Below, in pieces: positions 1-8,463 of a DNA stretch of 64,000 bases. The stretch's first letter is position 1, and each line of letters opens with the position of its first letter. The notes under the pieces were generated by a model. The model ran no database searches and had not been told where the DNA came from. It saw only the letters and a list, made by a program, of their open reading frames with translations. Made by a program: the position numbers and the translations under genes. The stretch lies in the NCBI RefSeq assembly GCF_003841505.1, contig NZ_REGA01000003.1, positions 265,941 to 329,940 on the forward strand, given 5' to 3'. The stretch is from Natrarchaeobius chitinivorans. GTDB taxonomy: Archaea; Halobacteriota; Halobacteria; Halobacteriales; Natrialbaceae.

Positions 1-402
1 CGGCAGGGCGAGTGGAACCTCGCCGAACAGCATCGGACCGAGTTGAATCGTGTACTCGAACGCGCCGTACGGCCAGTCCGTCCGGACGCCGACCGTTTCG
101 ATCGCGTACGTGTACGCGGTGAGGACCCCGAAGCAGGCGAGGGCCCACGGACCGATCCGCGGAAGCAATCCGACGACCAGTGGCGATCGCATCACCAGCG
201 TTCCGAACAGTATCAACAGCGGATTGTACGCGAGCGGCTGCGGTAACAGCCCCTCGGCGCTGGCGACCAGCGTCACCGCACCGACGAACGGGAACACGAC
301 CGCGATCGTGAACCGATTCTCCCGGATTACCGCCTCGAGGCGGTGCTGAATCGTCGCTCTCGCGTCGCCGTCCTCGCCCAGCCCGAGGAGCCGACTATCC
401 AT
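1..402 (-). CDS. cruF: Bisanhydrobacterioruberin hydratase (CruF), 3' end cut by window edge
   Basis: Hydrophobic carotenoid-biosynthesis protein of the CruF family (DUF422). In haloarchaea it adds water to bisanhydrobacterioruberin as the last step to bacterioruberin. Only the first 134 codons are present; the C-terminus lies beyond position 1. The visible part has several membrane segments and ends in a Y-G-A-F-E-Y-T-like stretch usual for the family. The ATG at 400-402 overlaps the last codons of the upstream prenyltransferase gene by 8 bases, which implies one transcript. Family call is from recognition of the sequence and strong context; no search was run. Confidence 0.85.
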   Translation of the reverse strand, partial: MDSRLLGLGEDGDARATIQHRLEAVIRENRFTIAVVFPFVGAVTLVASAEGLLPQPLAYNPLLILFGTLVMRSPLVVGLLPRIGPWALACFGVLTAYTYAIETVGVRTDWPYGAFEYTIQLGPMLFGEVPLALP

Positions 403-1273
403 ACATCAGCCTCCAGAGCCCGCCCATCGTAATCACCGCCCCGACGCCCGTGTTGATCGCGGGAAACCACCAGTACGCGCGGTCGACGGCGACGCTCGAG
501 AGCGCAATCGAGACGGCGAGGACCGGATAGACGGCCATCACGGCACCCAGCCGGGGGTCGAGCGCTGCGAACGCGGCGGCGCTCGCGAGCCAGCACGTAC
601 CACAGTAAGCGTACGTCCGGCGTTCGCCCAGCACGGTCGCGGTCGTCTGAATACCGCTTTCCCGATCGGGCCGAATGTCGGGGATCGCCGAAAACGTGTG
701 CATCCCCATCGCCCACAGCCAGCCGCCGACGACGGCGAGGACGGGTGGGTGGGTTCCGGCGATGGCGGCGTAGGCGGCCGCCCCCGGCAGGACGTACAGC
801 CCGTTCGAAAGCGAATCCAGCAGCGGGGTCGTCTTGAACCGAAGCGGCGGGGCGCTGTAAGCGGCCCCGAGAGCGAGAAAGCCGGCGAGCCACGGCCAGG
901 CGGCCCGCGGGACGACCGCCACGACGGCCAGTACGAGCCCGCCACAGAGACCCGTGACGACCGGAACGTACCGCTGACCCCGGTAGCGCGCCTCCCGATC
1001 GCCTTTTTTCGGATTCTCCGCGTCGACATCGCGGTCGTACACGTCGTTTATCCCGTAGAGGAAGACGTTCGCCGGGAGGAGAAAGTACCCGAAGAGGACG
1101 ATCGCCGCGAGCGAAAACAGGGCGTCGGTCGTCCGGGCACCGTAGGTGACGCCCACGAGGACGGGGCCAGCGAGGTAGAGCCAAAAGCGCGGACGGGACA
1201 GCGTCAACAGGTACGAGACGTCCCCGAGAATCGTCGATCGGTCTCCGATCTCTCGGTTTCCCACCCGTCTCAC
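395..1273 (-). CDS. lyeJ: Lycopene elongase / UbiA-type prenyltransferase (LyeJ)
   Basis: Membrane prenyltransferase of the UbiA superfamily, 292 residues. In haloarchaea it adds C5 units to both ends of lycopene to start the C50 bacterioruberin path. The first aspartate-rich motif N-D-V-Y-D-R-D-V-D lies near residues 76-84 and a second, D-I-R-P-D-R-E, near residue 200. About eight membrane segments can be seen. The start is a GTG at 1271-1273 that shares bases with the TGA of the upstream desaturase (GTGA overlap). Longer readings into the desaturase gene are not credible. Order desaturase-elongase-hydratase matches the known haloarchaeal crtD-lyeJ-cruF operon. Confidence 0.9.
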   Translation of the reverse strand: MRRVGNREIGDRSTILGDVSYLLTLSRPRFWLYLAGPVLVGVTYGARTTDALFSLAAIVLFGYFLLPANVFLYGINDVYDRDVDAENPKKGDREARYRGQRYVPVVTGLCGGLVLAVVAVVPRAAWPWLAGFLALGAAYSAPPLRFKTTPLLDSLSNGLYVLPGAAAYAAIAGTHPPVLAVVGGWLWAMGMHTFSAIPDIRPDRESGIQTTATVLGERRTYAYCGTCWLASAAAFAALDPRLGAVMAVYPVLAVSIALSSVAVDRAYWWFPAINTGVGAVITMGGLWRLMYG

Positions 1274-2865
1274 CTCCGCTCCGGCCCGCCGTAATCTTCG
1301 AGGACCGCCTCGGCGGTCAGCTTTCCGCTGATCAGACACATCGGCACCCCGATTCCCGGCGTCGTATCCCCGCCGACGAAGTAGAGCCCCTCGACCTCGC
1401 TCGAGCGGTGGGGCGGGCGGAACAGCGACGTCTGCCGGAGGGTGTGAGCGAGTCCGAGTGCCGTCCCCTGAAAGCTGTTGTACCGACTGGCGAAGTCGTC
1501 GACGCAAAAGCGCTCCTCGAAGACGATTCGGTCCCGGAGGTCGGTTTCCGCGTTCTCGGCGAGATCCGCGAGAATCGTCTCGCGGAACTCCGCGCGGATT
1601 TCCGGCGGATCGTCGAGGCCCGGAGCGATCGGGACGAGGACGAACAGGGCGCTGTGTCCCTCCGGAGCGACGCTGTCGTCCGTCTTCGAAGGGACACAAA
1701 CGTAGTAGGCCGGGTCCTCGGGCCACTCGGGGTCCTCGAAGATTCGGTCGAAGTGATCCGTCCACTCGGCCGGAAGGACGAGCGTGTGGTGGGCGAGTTC
1801 GTCGACGTCGCCCTCGACGCCCAGGTAGAGCAAGAACGCGGAGGGGGCGTACGTTCGACTCTCCCAGTACTCGGCGTCGTATCCCCGACGCTCCGGGGTG
1901 AGCAGGTCCATCTCGGTGTGGGCGTAATCGGCGTTGCTCACGACGAGATCCGTCCGGAGCGGACCGTCTGTCGTCTCGACGAGAAAGGCCCCCTCGCGGC
2001 CCTTGATCGCCGTCACCGGCCGCCCCGTCTCGTACTCGACGCCCAGCTCCCGTCCCAGTTCCTCGAAGGCGTCGATCACGCGGCCGATTCCACCCTGGGG
2101 GTACCAGACGCCCAGATTGAAATCGACGTGGCTCATCAGGTTGTACAGCGCCGGCGTGTTCGTCGGCGACCCGCCCAGAAACACCAGCGTGTACTGCATG
2201 ATCTGCTGGAGTTTCGGGTGCTCGAAGTAGTCCTCGACGTGACCCTGCATCGAGCCGAGCAACGACAGGCCTCGAGCCTGCCGAGCAACGTCGAGATCGA
2301 GGTAGTCGCGAACCCGCGTGCGGTCCTCGTAGACGAAGTGTTTCATCCCGACCTCGTAGTTCTTCCGCGACGTTTCGAGGTAGCGCTCGAGGCTCTCGCC
2401 CGCCCCTTCCTCGTACTCCTCGAAGACGGCTTTCGTCCGCTCGAGGTCGGGCGTGATGTCGACCCGATCGCCAGGCACTCTCGCGTCGGCAGACGGGTGA
2501 GCCGTCTCGCTCGAACCGGTTTCGCCGCTCCGTGTTGTACCCGAACCGTCAGCGACCGACTGCTCTGCCCCTTCTTTGAAGAATATTCGGTAGTGAGGAT
2601 CGAGCTGAGTCAGCTCGTAGTAATCGCTCGGTGTCCGGTCGAAGTCCGCAAAGAACCGCTCGAAGACGTCGGGCATCAGGTACCACGACGGCCCCATGTC
2701 GAACCGGAACCCGTCCCGTTCGAGCCGACTCGCACGACCGCCGAGCTGGTCGTTTTTCTCGACGACGCGGACCTCTGCACCTGCATCCGCGAGATAACAC
2801 GCCGTCGAGAGACCACCGACACCTGCCCCGACCACGACGACGGACTCGCCGGCCAGCGATTGCAT
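1270..2865 (-). CDS. crtD: Carotenoid 3,4-desaturase (CrtD), CrtI-family FAD enzyme
   Basis: FAD-dependent carotenoid desaturase of the CrtI/CrtD family, 531 residues. The dinucleotide-binding G-x-G-x-x-G lies at residues 13-18, followed by E-K near 36 and the G-G-R-A motif. The C-terminal family motif (Y-F-V-G-G-D-T-T-P-G-I-G-V-P) is intact. Sequence alone would allow phytoene desaturase; placement directly upstream of lyeJ and cruF favours the 3,4-desaturase of bacterioruberin synthesis. Residues about 105-145 form a low-complexity Ser/Gly/Glu/Asp insert not expected in the family core. First gene of the operon; the intergenic stretch to the divergent SDR gene should hold both promoters. 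Confidence 0.85.
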   Translation of the reverse strand: MQSLAGESVVVVGAGVGGLSTACYLADAGAEVRVVEKNDQLGGRASRLERDGFRFDMGPSWYLMPDVFERFFADFDRTPSDYYELTQLDPHYRIFFKEGAEQSVADGSGTTRSGETGSSETAHPSADARVPGDRVDITPDLERTKAVFEEYEEGAGESLERYLETSRKNYEVGMKHFVYEDRTRVRDYLDLDVARQARGLSLLGSMQGHVEDYFEHPKLQQIMQYTLVFLGGSPTNTPALYNLMSHVDFNLGVWYPQGGIGRVIDAFEELGRELGVEYETGRPVTAIKGREGAFLVETTDGPLRTDLVVSNADYAHTEMDLLTPERRGYDAEYWESRTYAPSAFLLYLGVEGDVDELAHHTLVLPAEWTDHFDRIFEDPEWPEDPAYYVCVPSKTDDSVAPEGHSALFVLVPIAPGLDDPPEIRAEFRETILADLAENAETDLRDRIVFEERFCVDDFASRYNSFQGTALGLAHTLRQTSLFRPPHRSSEVEGLYFVGGDTTPGIGVPMCLISGKLTAEAVLEDYGGPERR

Positions 2866-3007
2866 ACTCGAGTTGAGTGTTTTCGGTGTGATAAATCTGT
2901 TTCACACATAGGTAGGTTACATCTGGGAATCTCGACAGATGCGAAGTCGTCCGATACCGATGCAGCCCACCCGGTTGTTCCTTGTCGGTCGGCGTCGTAC
3001 ACGGGGT

Positions 3008-3712
3008 ATGGACGGACAGACAGCAGTCGTCACCGGCGGAACCCGCGGAATCGGTCGTGCCGTCGCGGACGCGTTCGCCGCCGAGGGAGCAACCGTCGTC
3101 GTCGGGGCTCGAGACGCCGCGGCGGTCGAAACGGTCGTAGAGGATCTCACGGACGCTGGCGCGACGGCGGCGGGCATCCGGACCGACGTCCGCGACGAGT
3201 ACGACGTCGAACGGCTCGCCGAGACTGCCTCGAAGGCGGGTGACAGTTCCCATCAGGGAATCGACGTCGTCGTCGCCGCTGCGGGCGTCTACCACGGGGA
3301 TCCGGGTGAGACGCCGATGACGGCGGAGTCGTACACGCTGGTCGACGACCACTGGCGGACGAACGCTCGAGGCGTCTTCGCGACGATACGGGAAACGCTC
3401 CCGCATCTGAACGACGGCGCACGAGTGCTCGTTCCGACCGGTTCGGTCGCACGGGCCGGCAAGCCGGGATACGGCTCGTACGCGGTCTCGAAAGCGGCAG
3501 CGGAGGCGATCGCTCGAGGATTCGACGCCGACACAGACCACGTCGTGTGGTGTCTCGACCCCGGACAGGTCGCGACCGAGTTGACGAACGACACCGGTCG
3601 CGATCCGGAGTCCGTCGCGGGGATGTTCGTCTGGGCGGCGACCGACGCCGATGCCTCGGAACTCGACGGAGCCGTCCTCGATCTCGCCACCTGGAAACGC
3701 GCGACCAGATGA
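3008..3712 (+). CDS. SDR-family NAD(P)-dependent oxidoreductase
   Basis: Short-chain dehydrogenase/reductase of 234 residues. The cofactor motif T-G-G-T-R-G-I-G is at residues 9-16, an N-A-R-G-V-type segment follows, and the catalytic S and Y-x-x-x-K (Y-A-V-S-K) are present. Substrate unknown; these enzymes reduce or oxidise alcohols and ketones. It starts at ATG 3008 and is divergent from the bacterioruberin operon with about 140 bp between. A role in carotenoid modification is possible from position only and is not supported by the sequence. Confidence 0.85.
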   Translation: MDGQTAVVTGGTRGIGRAVADAFAAEGATVVVGARDAAAVETVVEDLTDAGATAAGIRTDVRDEYDVERLAETASKAGDSSHQGIDVVVAAAGVYHGDPGETPMTAESYTLVDDHWRTNARGVFATIRETLPHLNDGARVLVPTGSVARAGKPGYGSYAVSKAAAEAIARGFDADTDHVVWCLDPGQVATELTNDTGRDPESVAGMFVWAATDADASELDGAVLDLATWKRATR

Positions 3713-3764
3713 TCGACCCTTCACGACAGTCCGGTTGAAACGGATTTGACTAGCGAAACTACAC

Positions 3765-5612
3765 CTACTCCTCACGCCGGTCCGGTAACTCGAGGTCGAT
3801 CTCGAGGTCGCCACGCGATCGGGCGTAGACGTAGGAGGCCGTCAGCAACACGGCTCCGAGGACGAGAAACGACAGCGTCCGGGCGACCGTATCCAGATCC
3901 CTGGTGTCGAAGAGGAACACCTTCGCGGTAGCGAGGCCGAGCACGGTGATCCCCAGCATTCGGACCCCCCGGACGTCGCTCGCGAGCCCGACTCCGAGCA
4001 GGGCGGAGCCGAACAACACCCACGCGACCGAGATTCCCAGACCCGACAACTCGAGGGCGAGAACGACGGCGCCGAGACCCGTCGCGGCGACGGCGTAGCC
4101 CGCGACCGTCGGCGGGGCGAATCGCCGCTCGACGTCGGTCAACGAGTCGGTCCGCTGGAGCCACCACGAAAGGGCGTAGAACGTCCCGATCGCGATCGCG
4201 AACGCGACGGGACGGCCGGTCAGGGTCGCCACTGGATCGGCGGCGTCGAATCCCGAAAGCCTCGTGGCGTCGACGGCGAGCAGTTTCAGGAGAACGCCGC
4301 CAGCGACGACGTGGGCTCCGACTCGGAACCCGGGTGCGTCGGCGATCCTCGAGATCGCCACCGCGGCGACGACGACGGCGAGCGCACCGACGGTCGTCGC
4401 GAACGGTCCGGCGGCCATCGCGATTCCGATAGCGAGAACGGCGACGGCACTCGCCGCCGCTGCCCCGTCGCGGCGAACCGGGCCGCGATCCGTCGCGGCG
4501 TAGGTCACCGCGAGCGCGAGAGCGACCGCGACCGCGCCGACGCCGTCGATTGCTGTCTCGGGAAACCCATCTCGTAACGCGATCTCGAGAAACAGCGTCG
4601 CGAAGGCGGCGTTCGCGACGGTTACGAGGGCCAACCGGACCCGGTTGAGTCGTCCGGATACGCCCTCGGTTCGCAGTTCGACCAGTCGGAGAACGTAGCC
4701 ACCGATCAGGTAGAGGACGAACGCGAGGCCGCCGGCCGCTCCGATCGCGGCTGCGGGCGGTTCGACCGCCACGAGCCACAGCAGGAGGACGCCGTAGGTA
4801 GCGAACGTGCTGGCGCTTACGAGTCGACTCCACGGTCGGATCGTCGCGATCGCGACGAGTCCCGCGCCGAGCAGGAGGACGTACGCCGGCGTCAGGACGA
4901 CCGTCGCGGCGTCGGTGCTCAGCGTGGCGGTCACGTAGCCGAGCAGGAACGCTTCGCCGGCGACGAGCGGGGCTCCGTCGCGGACCGAAACGATCGCCGC
5001 GACCGCGACGAGCGCCGTCAATGCGGCGAGAACTGCCCACAGCGGCGTTCCGATCGCCTCGCGATAGCTGTCGAAGCCGTAGGCGGCGTAGACGCTGAAG
5101 TACGCGATCGCCAGCCCGGTTCCGGCGGCGATGCGTCCCCAGCGAACGTACCCCTGCCGGGTGGCCGCGAACCGACCTCCCGCGAGCAACCCGACGCCGG
5201 CGAGCGCACCGAGCGCGACGCGCCCGGCGGGACCGAGTAACCCGATCTCGATCGCGAGACGAACGAAGAAGACGACGCCGACGACGAGCGCGAGCGCGCC
5301 GACGAGTCCGAGCCACCGAACCCCGAGCGCGAGTTCCCAGTCCCGGTCGGCTGCCAGCCGTTCGCTGACCGCACTGCCGCCCGGCGACTCCGTCGACGCA
5401 GCGTCCGGCGACTCCGGGGGGTCGTCCGGTTCGTCCCCCGTCGTCGCCACGTCTTCGGCGGCAGTCGGTTCGTCCGAACCGTCGACGTCGTCGGTTTCGC
5501 CGGGTTCGGATTCGGGCGGCGGTTCGGACTCTATCGCCTCGAGTCGACGATGGAGGGCGTCGACCTCGTCGCGAAGTCGTTCGACCTCGCGACGGAGCTC
5601 GTCGTCGTTCAT
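3765..5612 (-). CDS. DUF2339 family multi-pass membrane protein
   Basis: 615 residues. Residues 1-30 form a short charged coiled coil (repeating E/L/R heptads). Residues 30-90 are an acidic, Pro/Ser-rich linker. The rest is a chain of about 16-18 hydrophobic segments rich in Ala, Gly, Leu and Val, typical of the DUF2339 family of large bacterial and archaeal membrane proteins. The function of this family is not known. Stands alone, convergent with the SDR gene. Confidence 0.75.
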   Translation of the reverse strand: MNDDELRREVERLRDEVDALHRRLEAIESEPPPESEPGETDDVDGSDEPTAAEDVATTGDEPDDPPESPDAASTESPGGSAVSERLAADRDWELALGVRWLGLVGALALVVGVVFFVRLAIEIGLLGPAGRVALGALAGVGLLAGGRFAATRQGYVRWGRIAAGTGLAIAYFSVYAAYGFDSYREAIGTPLWAVLAALTALVAVAAIVSVRDGAPLVAGEAFLLGYVTATLSTDAATVVLTPAYVLLLGAGLVAIATIRPWSRLVSASTFATYGVLLLWLVAVEPPAAAIGAAGGLAFVLYLIGGYVLRLVELRTEGVSGRLNRVRLALVTVANAAFATLFLEIALRDGFPETAIDGVGAVAVALALAVTYAATDRGPVRRDGAAAASAVAVLAIGIAMAAGPFATTVGALAVVVAAVAISRIADAPGFRVGAHVVAGGVLLKLLAVDATRLSGFDAADPVATLTGRPVAFAIAIGTFYALSWWLQRTDSLTDVERRFAPPTVAGYAVAATGLGAVVLALELSGLGISVAWVLFGSALLGVGLASDVRGVRMLGITVLGLATAKVFLFDTRDLDTVARTLSFLVLGAVLLTASYVYARSRGDLEIDLELPDRREE

Positions 5613-5828
5613 GAGCGGTTACACGTTCTCCGCCGATCGTATAAAATTCGGGGGAGGAAGTCTGTTCGGCCCGTTTCGACTCCCGTACCGAACCCTCGAC
5701 TACTGATCGCTACTGTCGATCGAACTATGATTCGATATCGCCGGATAGGATTTATCTGGGCCGAGTCCACCAATCACTCGCCACAGCGCTGTCGCTAATC
5801 GGCGTTGCACTCGAGAGAAGTTGGCGTT

Positions 5829-6113
5829 TCAGTCGATATGACCTTCGCGGCGGAGCTGATCGGCGTCCTGGCTGGTGTAGCGCCACTCGATGGTGGCTTT
5901 CTCGTCCTGCCAGTCCCAGGGTTCGGCGACGACGATGTCGTCTTGCTCGATCCAGGTGCGGTACTTCATCCGACCCGGAATTCGGCCCAGGCGCTCTTCG
6001 CCGTCCTCACAGCGCAGTTGCACGTGGTTGCCACCAAGGTGTTCGGTTACGACGGCGAATACTTCATCGCTGTTGGGCATACGGAGGTTCCGTCGCCCGG
6101 ATTCTTCTGTCAC
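5829..6113 (-). CDS. Translation initiation factor aIF-1A
   Basis: 94-residue archaeal homologue of eIF-1A with the single OB-fold (S1-like) domain. The family core is clear: L-G-G-N-H-V near 27-32, R-I-P-G-R-M-K near 44-50, and the W-I-E-Q-D-D and W-D-W-Q-D-E-K segments. It binds the small ribosomal subunit in the A site during initiation. The start appears to be GTG at 6111-6113. A TATA-like box (TTTAAA on the minus strand at about 6138-6143) lies some 27 bases upstream, so the mRNA is probably leaderless and begins at or next to the GTG. An internal ATG near 6080 would remove conserved residues and is less likely. Confidence 0.95.
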   Translation of the reverse strand: MTEESGRRNLRMPNSDEVFAVVTEHLGGNHVQLRCEDGEERLGRIPGRMKYRTWIEQDDIVVAEPWDWQDEKATIEWRYTSQDADQLRREGHID

Positions 6114-6135
6114 AGACGAATTACGCTCGGCACAC

Positions 6136-6146
6136 GTTTAAATCAT
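6136..6146 (-). promoter_or_regulatory. TATA-box of the aIF-1A gene
   Basis: The minus strand reads GATTTAAACG here. Its centre is about 26-28 bases from the GTG start at 6113, the spacing between TATA box and transcription start in archaea. This supports a leaderless transcript. Confidence 0.5.
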
Positions 6147-6261
6147 TGGAGACGTGCGGTAGCACTTCACGCAGTAAACGAGCAACCGGCCCCGAGAACC
6201 GTTCTGGTCGTTCAGACGAGTGAAATCGTCGTCCACTGGAGCGAATCGTCGGGTCTCTCGT

Positions 6262-6777
6262 TCAGAGTTCTCGCTCCGAATCCGGATTCTCGAGGTCCCA
6301 GAGAACCGCCGGGAGAAACGCCTCGAGGTTGTCCACGACCGTCCGTTCGCTGACGTTCAACCCGTCGCAGTGGTCGTGGGCTGATTCGCGAATATCGACG
6401 TGGAGGCCGTCCTCCTCGAGCCAGACGGCAAGCGGGAAGACCGAACACCGCGTCGGCTTCCAGTCGTCCTCGAGGTGAAGCGAACAGAGGCCGTCCTCGC
6501 GGAGGAACGCGCAGGCGTGACCGTCTTCGGCGACGTGCGTATCTCGGTCCTTTCGTTCGCGGGTCACGAACTTCTCGCCGCGAAAATCGGTCGTCGTCTC
6601 GGAGAGGTTCGCCCGCTGAGCGAGTTCGATCAGGTCCCGGTCGTAGAGCAAGACACCGTGGTGACAACACCACGTACAGTCCTCGACGCACTCGAACGTG
6701 AGGTCCGGATCGAACTCGACGACGGCTTCACAGCCCGGATACACCTCGACTCGGCGGGACTCGGCGCTCACATCCAC
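6262..6777 (-). CDS. YkgJ-type cysteine-cluster protein
   Basis: Member of the YkgJ/FliB-like zinc/iron-chelating Cys-cluster family. The first cluster is F-E-C-V-E-D-C-T-W-C-C-H-H-G, the second C-A-F-L...G-L-C-S-L-H-L followed by R-C-S-V-F-P. These Cys residues probably bind an Fe-S cluster or metal; the reaction is unknown. The start is uncertain: GTG at 6775-6777 gives about 171 residues and fits the conserved beginning (R-R-V-E-V-Y-P-G-C-E-A), while a TTG at 6828 would give 188. No Shine-Dalgarno decides between them. Confidence 0.8.
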   Translation of the reverse strand: MDVSAESRRVEVYPGCEAVVEFDPDLTFECVEDCTWCCHHGVLLYDRDLIELAQRANLSETTTDFRGEKFVTRERKDRDTHVAEDGHACAFLREDGLCSLHLEDDWKPTRCSVFPLAVWLEEDGLHVDIRESAHDHCDGLNVSERTVVDNLEAFLPAVLWDLENPDSEREL

Positions 6778-6920
6778 CGGCACGGGCCGCGGATGGAAGT
6801 GCCTTTCCTCTCGAGTGAGACGGACCAAAACGGGCCGTCGGTTGGCGGGGATCGGGTGACCGGAGATCGGCGGGAATCGGACGATCGGCGATCAGCGGGG
6901 GTCGAGTCACCGCCGGTCGC

Positions 6921-7200
6921 TCACTCGATCTCGAGGGCACCGTACATGAAGCCGGCGTGGGGCGAACAGTAGTAAGGCTGCCTGCCGGTCTCACTGGCCT
7001 CCCACTCGAACTCGTCGCCCTCGGCACCGATCGTCGGCGTCGAACTGACCGCGAACGCCGATTCCGAAGTGGATCAGCTCGTCGCGATCCGCTTCCGACA
7101 GGTCTCCCTCGCCGCCATCCGATGCGTCCCAGCCGGTTTCGTGGTCCTCGCTTCACTCTTCGGGTGGAGTCAGCACGAACCCGTAAGCGAATGGACCGAG
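6921..7200 (-). pseudogene. Decayed blue-copper (halocyanin/plastocyanin-like) protein remnant
   Basis: The minus strand just before the TGA at 6921-6923 encodes W-E-A-S-E-T-G-R-Q-P-Y-Y-C-S-P-H-A-G-F-M-Y-G-A-L, the typical end of a type-1 copper domain with the Cys, His and Met ligands (Y-C-S-P-H...M). Upstream the frame is broken: a second frame between about 7070 and 7200 reads L-T-P-P-E-E, stop, S-E-D-H-E-T-G-W-D-A-S-D-G-G-E. No single open frame joins the parts, so this is read as a pseudogene with at least one frameshift and one stop. It fills most of the 537-bp gap between its neighbours. Confidence 0.5.
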
Positions 7201-7313
7201 GTCGGCGTGGCCACCCCTTTCCGACCGATTTCCGTCGAGGTGGGCCCCTTTCGACCGACGCGAACCGTCTCGATCGTCAGCTCCTTCGATGGCCCGCTCG
7301 ACGAAGTGTACTC

Positions 7314-8036
7314 TCACTCGGTCGGGTTCGCTACCGGGTTCCTGAGGGTTCCGACGCCCTCGTAGGTAATTTCGACGGTGTCTCCGGGTTTGATCAGCCC
7401 CGGGTTCGCGGGGCTCCCGAACGCGACGACGTCGCCCGGTTCGAAGGTGAACCGCCTCGAGAGGTACGAGACTATTTCGTCCGGGTCGAACAGCATGAGT
7501 CCGGTGTGTGCCTCTTGTCGCCGTTCGCCGGATACGTCCGTGTGCATCTCGAGATCGGTCGGATCGACGTCCGTCTCGAGCCACGGTCCGAGCGGGCCGG
7601 ATCCGTCGAACGCCTTCCGTGCGGTTCGGCCCTGCTGGTCTAACGCATCGACGTCGTTCATGATCGTGTAGCCGCGGACGACCTCGGGTACTTCGGCCTC
7701 CGGGACGTCGTGACACCGTTCGTCGATGACCGCAGCCAGTTCCCCTGCGTAAGTCAACTCGTCGGTAAACGAGGGGTAGGGAATCGGCGCGTCGTGTGCC
7801 CACACCGACGCTGGCGGTTTGATGAAGAAGTCGGGCTCGTCCGGTCGCTCGTACTCCATCTGCTCGAGCGTTTCGGCGTAGTTGCGCCCGACGCAGTACA
7901 GCGCCGACGGCTCACAGGGCGGGAGCAACTCGCCGTCGACGCCGACCTCGTAGCTGCCGTCCTCACCGTGGACGACGCCGTCCTCGTACCGTCCGGCTCT
8001 CGGTCCGTCGTCCGTCGAAACCCTCGCGAGTCTCAT
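7314..8036 (-). CDS. Fumarylacetoacetate hydrolase-family protein
   Basis: 240 residues starting at ATG 8034-8036 (M-R-L-A-R-V). FAH superfamily fold, which includes FAA hydrolases, acylpyruvases and 2-hydroxyhepta-2,4-diene-dioate isomerases/decarboxylases. The core shows Y-C-V-G-R-N-Y near residue 48, the metal-binding E-L-A-A-V-I region, and G-Y-T-I-M-N-D-V-D. The C-terminus has the usual F-G-S-P-A-N-P-G-L-I-K-P-G-D. The exact substrate cannot be told from the sequence and there is no aromatic-degradation cluster beside it. Confidence 0.85.
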   Translation of the reverse strand: MRLARVSTDDGPRAGRYEDGVVHGEDGSYEVGVDGELLPPCEPSALYCVGRNYAETLEQMEYERPDEPDFFIKPPASVWAHDAPIPYPSFTDELTYAGELAAVIDERCHDVPEAEVPEVVRGYTIMNDVDALDQQGRTARKAFDGSGPLGPWLETDVDPTDLEMHTDVSGERRQEAHTGLMLFDPDEIVSYLSRRFTFEPGDVVAFGSPANPGLIKPGDTVEITYEGVGTLRNPVANPTE

Positions 8037-8177
8037 TATCGACGAACCCGTCCGCGGAGACGTCAGCCTACCGGTTCGATTCGGGGATCGACCACGTCCC
8101 AACTACTGGACGACCGAGACGCGCGCTCGGCGTACGCAAGCGAGACGCGTTTGCCCTCGCTGGTCGTCTCGTGGGAT

Positions 8178-8384
8178 ATGTCCACGACAGGTGCACGCGA
8201 CCGATCGAATCTGCTGAAAAACGCCGGCGTCGTCACGACGCTCATCGATGCCGTCATGGAGTTCTCGAAGGGACGTCACAAAAGCGGAGCCCTCCTGCTG
8301 GGCGCTGCCGCGGTTTCCTCGCGGATTCCGGGGTTCGGAACGGCCGTCTCCCTCGTCCTTCGAGCGTACCGCAAACTTCGCTAA
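8178..8384 (+). CDS. Small conserved hypothetical protein (68 aa)
   Basis: Not recognised by name. The protein is basic at both ends (R/K) with a central hydrophobic glycine/alanine stretch (G-A-L-L-L-G-A-A-A-V) that could be one membrane-associated helix. This basic character is unusual among its acidic neighbours. Starts at ATG 8178. It lies between a convergent gene and a divergent one and shows no operon partner. Confidence 0.55.
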   Translation: MSTTGARDRSNLLKNAGVVTTLIDAVMEFSKGRHKSGALLLGAAAVSSRIPGFGTAVSLVLRAYRKLR

Positions 8385-8463
8385 CCGGTGAGGCTGCCGA
8401 TCGGACACCCCTCCACCCCCACGATCGGCACGACCCGAACAGGTTCGGCACGACCCGAACACG

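Noticed and set aside
1408..3243. 611-residue open frame antisense to crtD
   Set aside because: Arg/Asp-rich composition and no family features; it is a by-product of the GC-rich third codon positions of the carotenoid operon.
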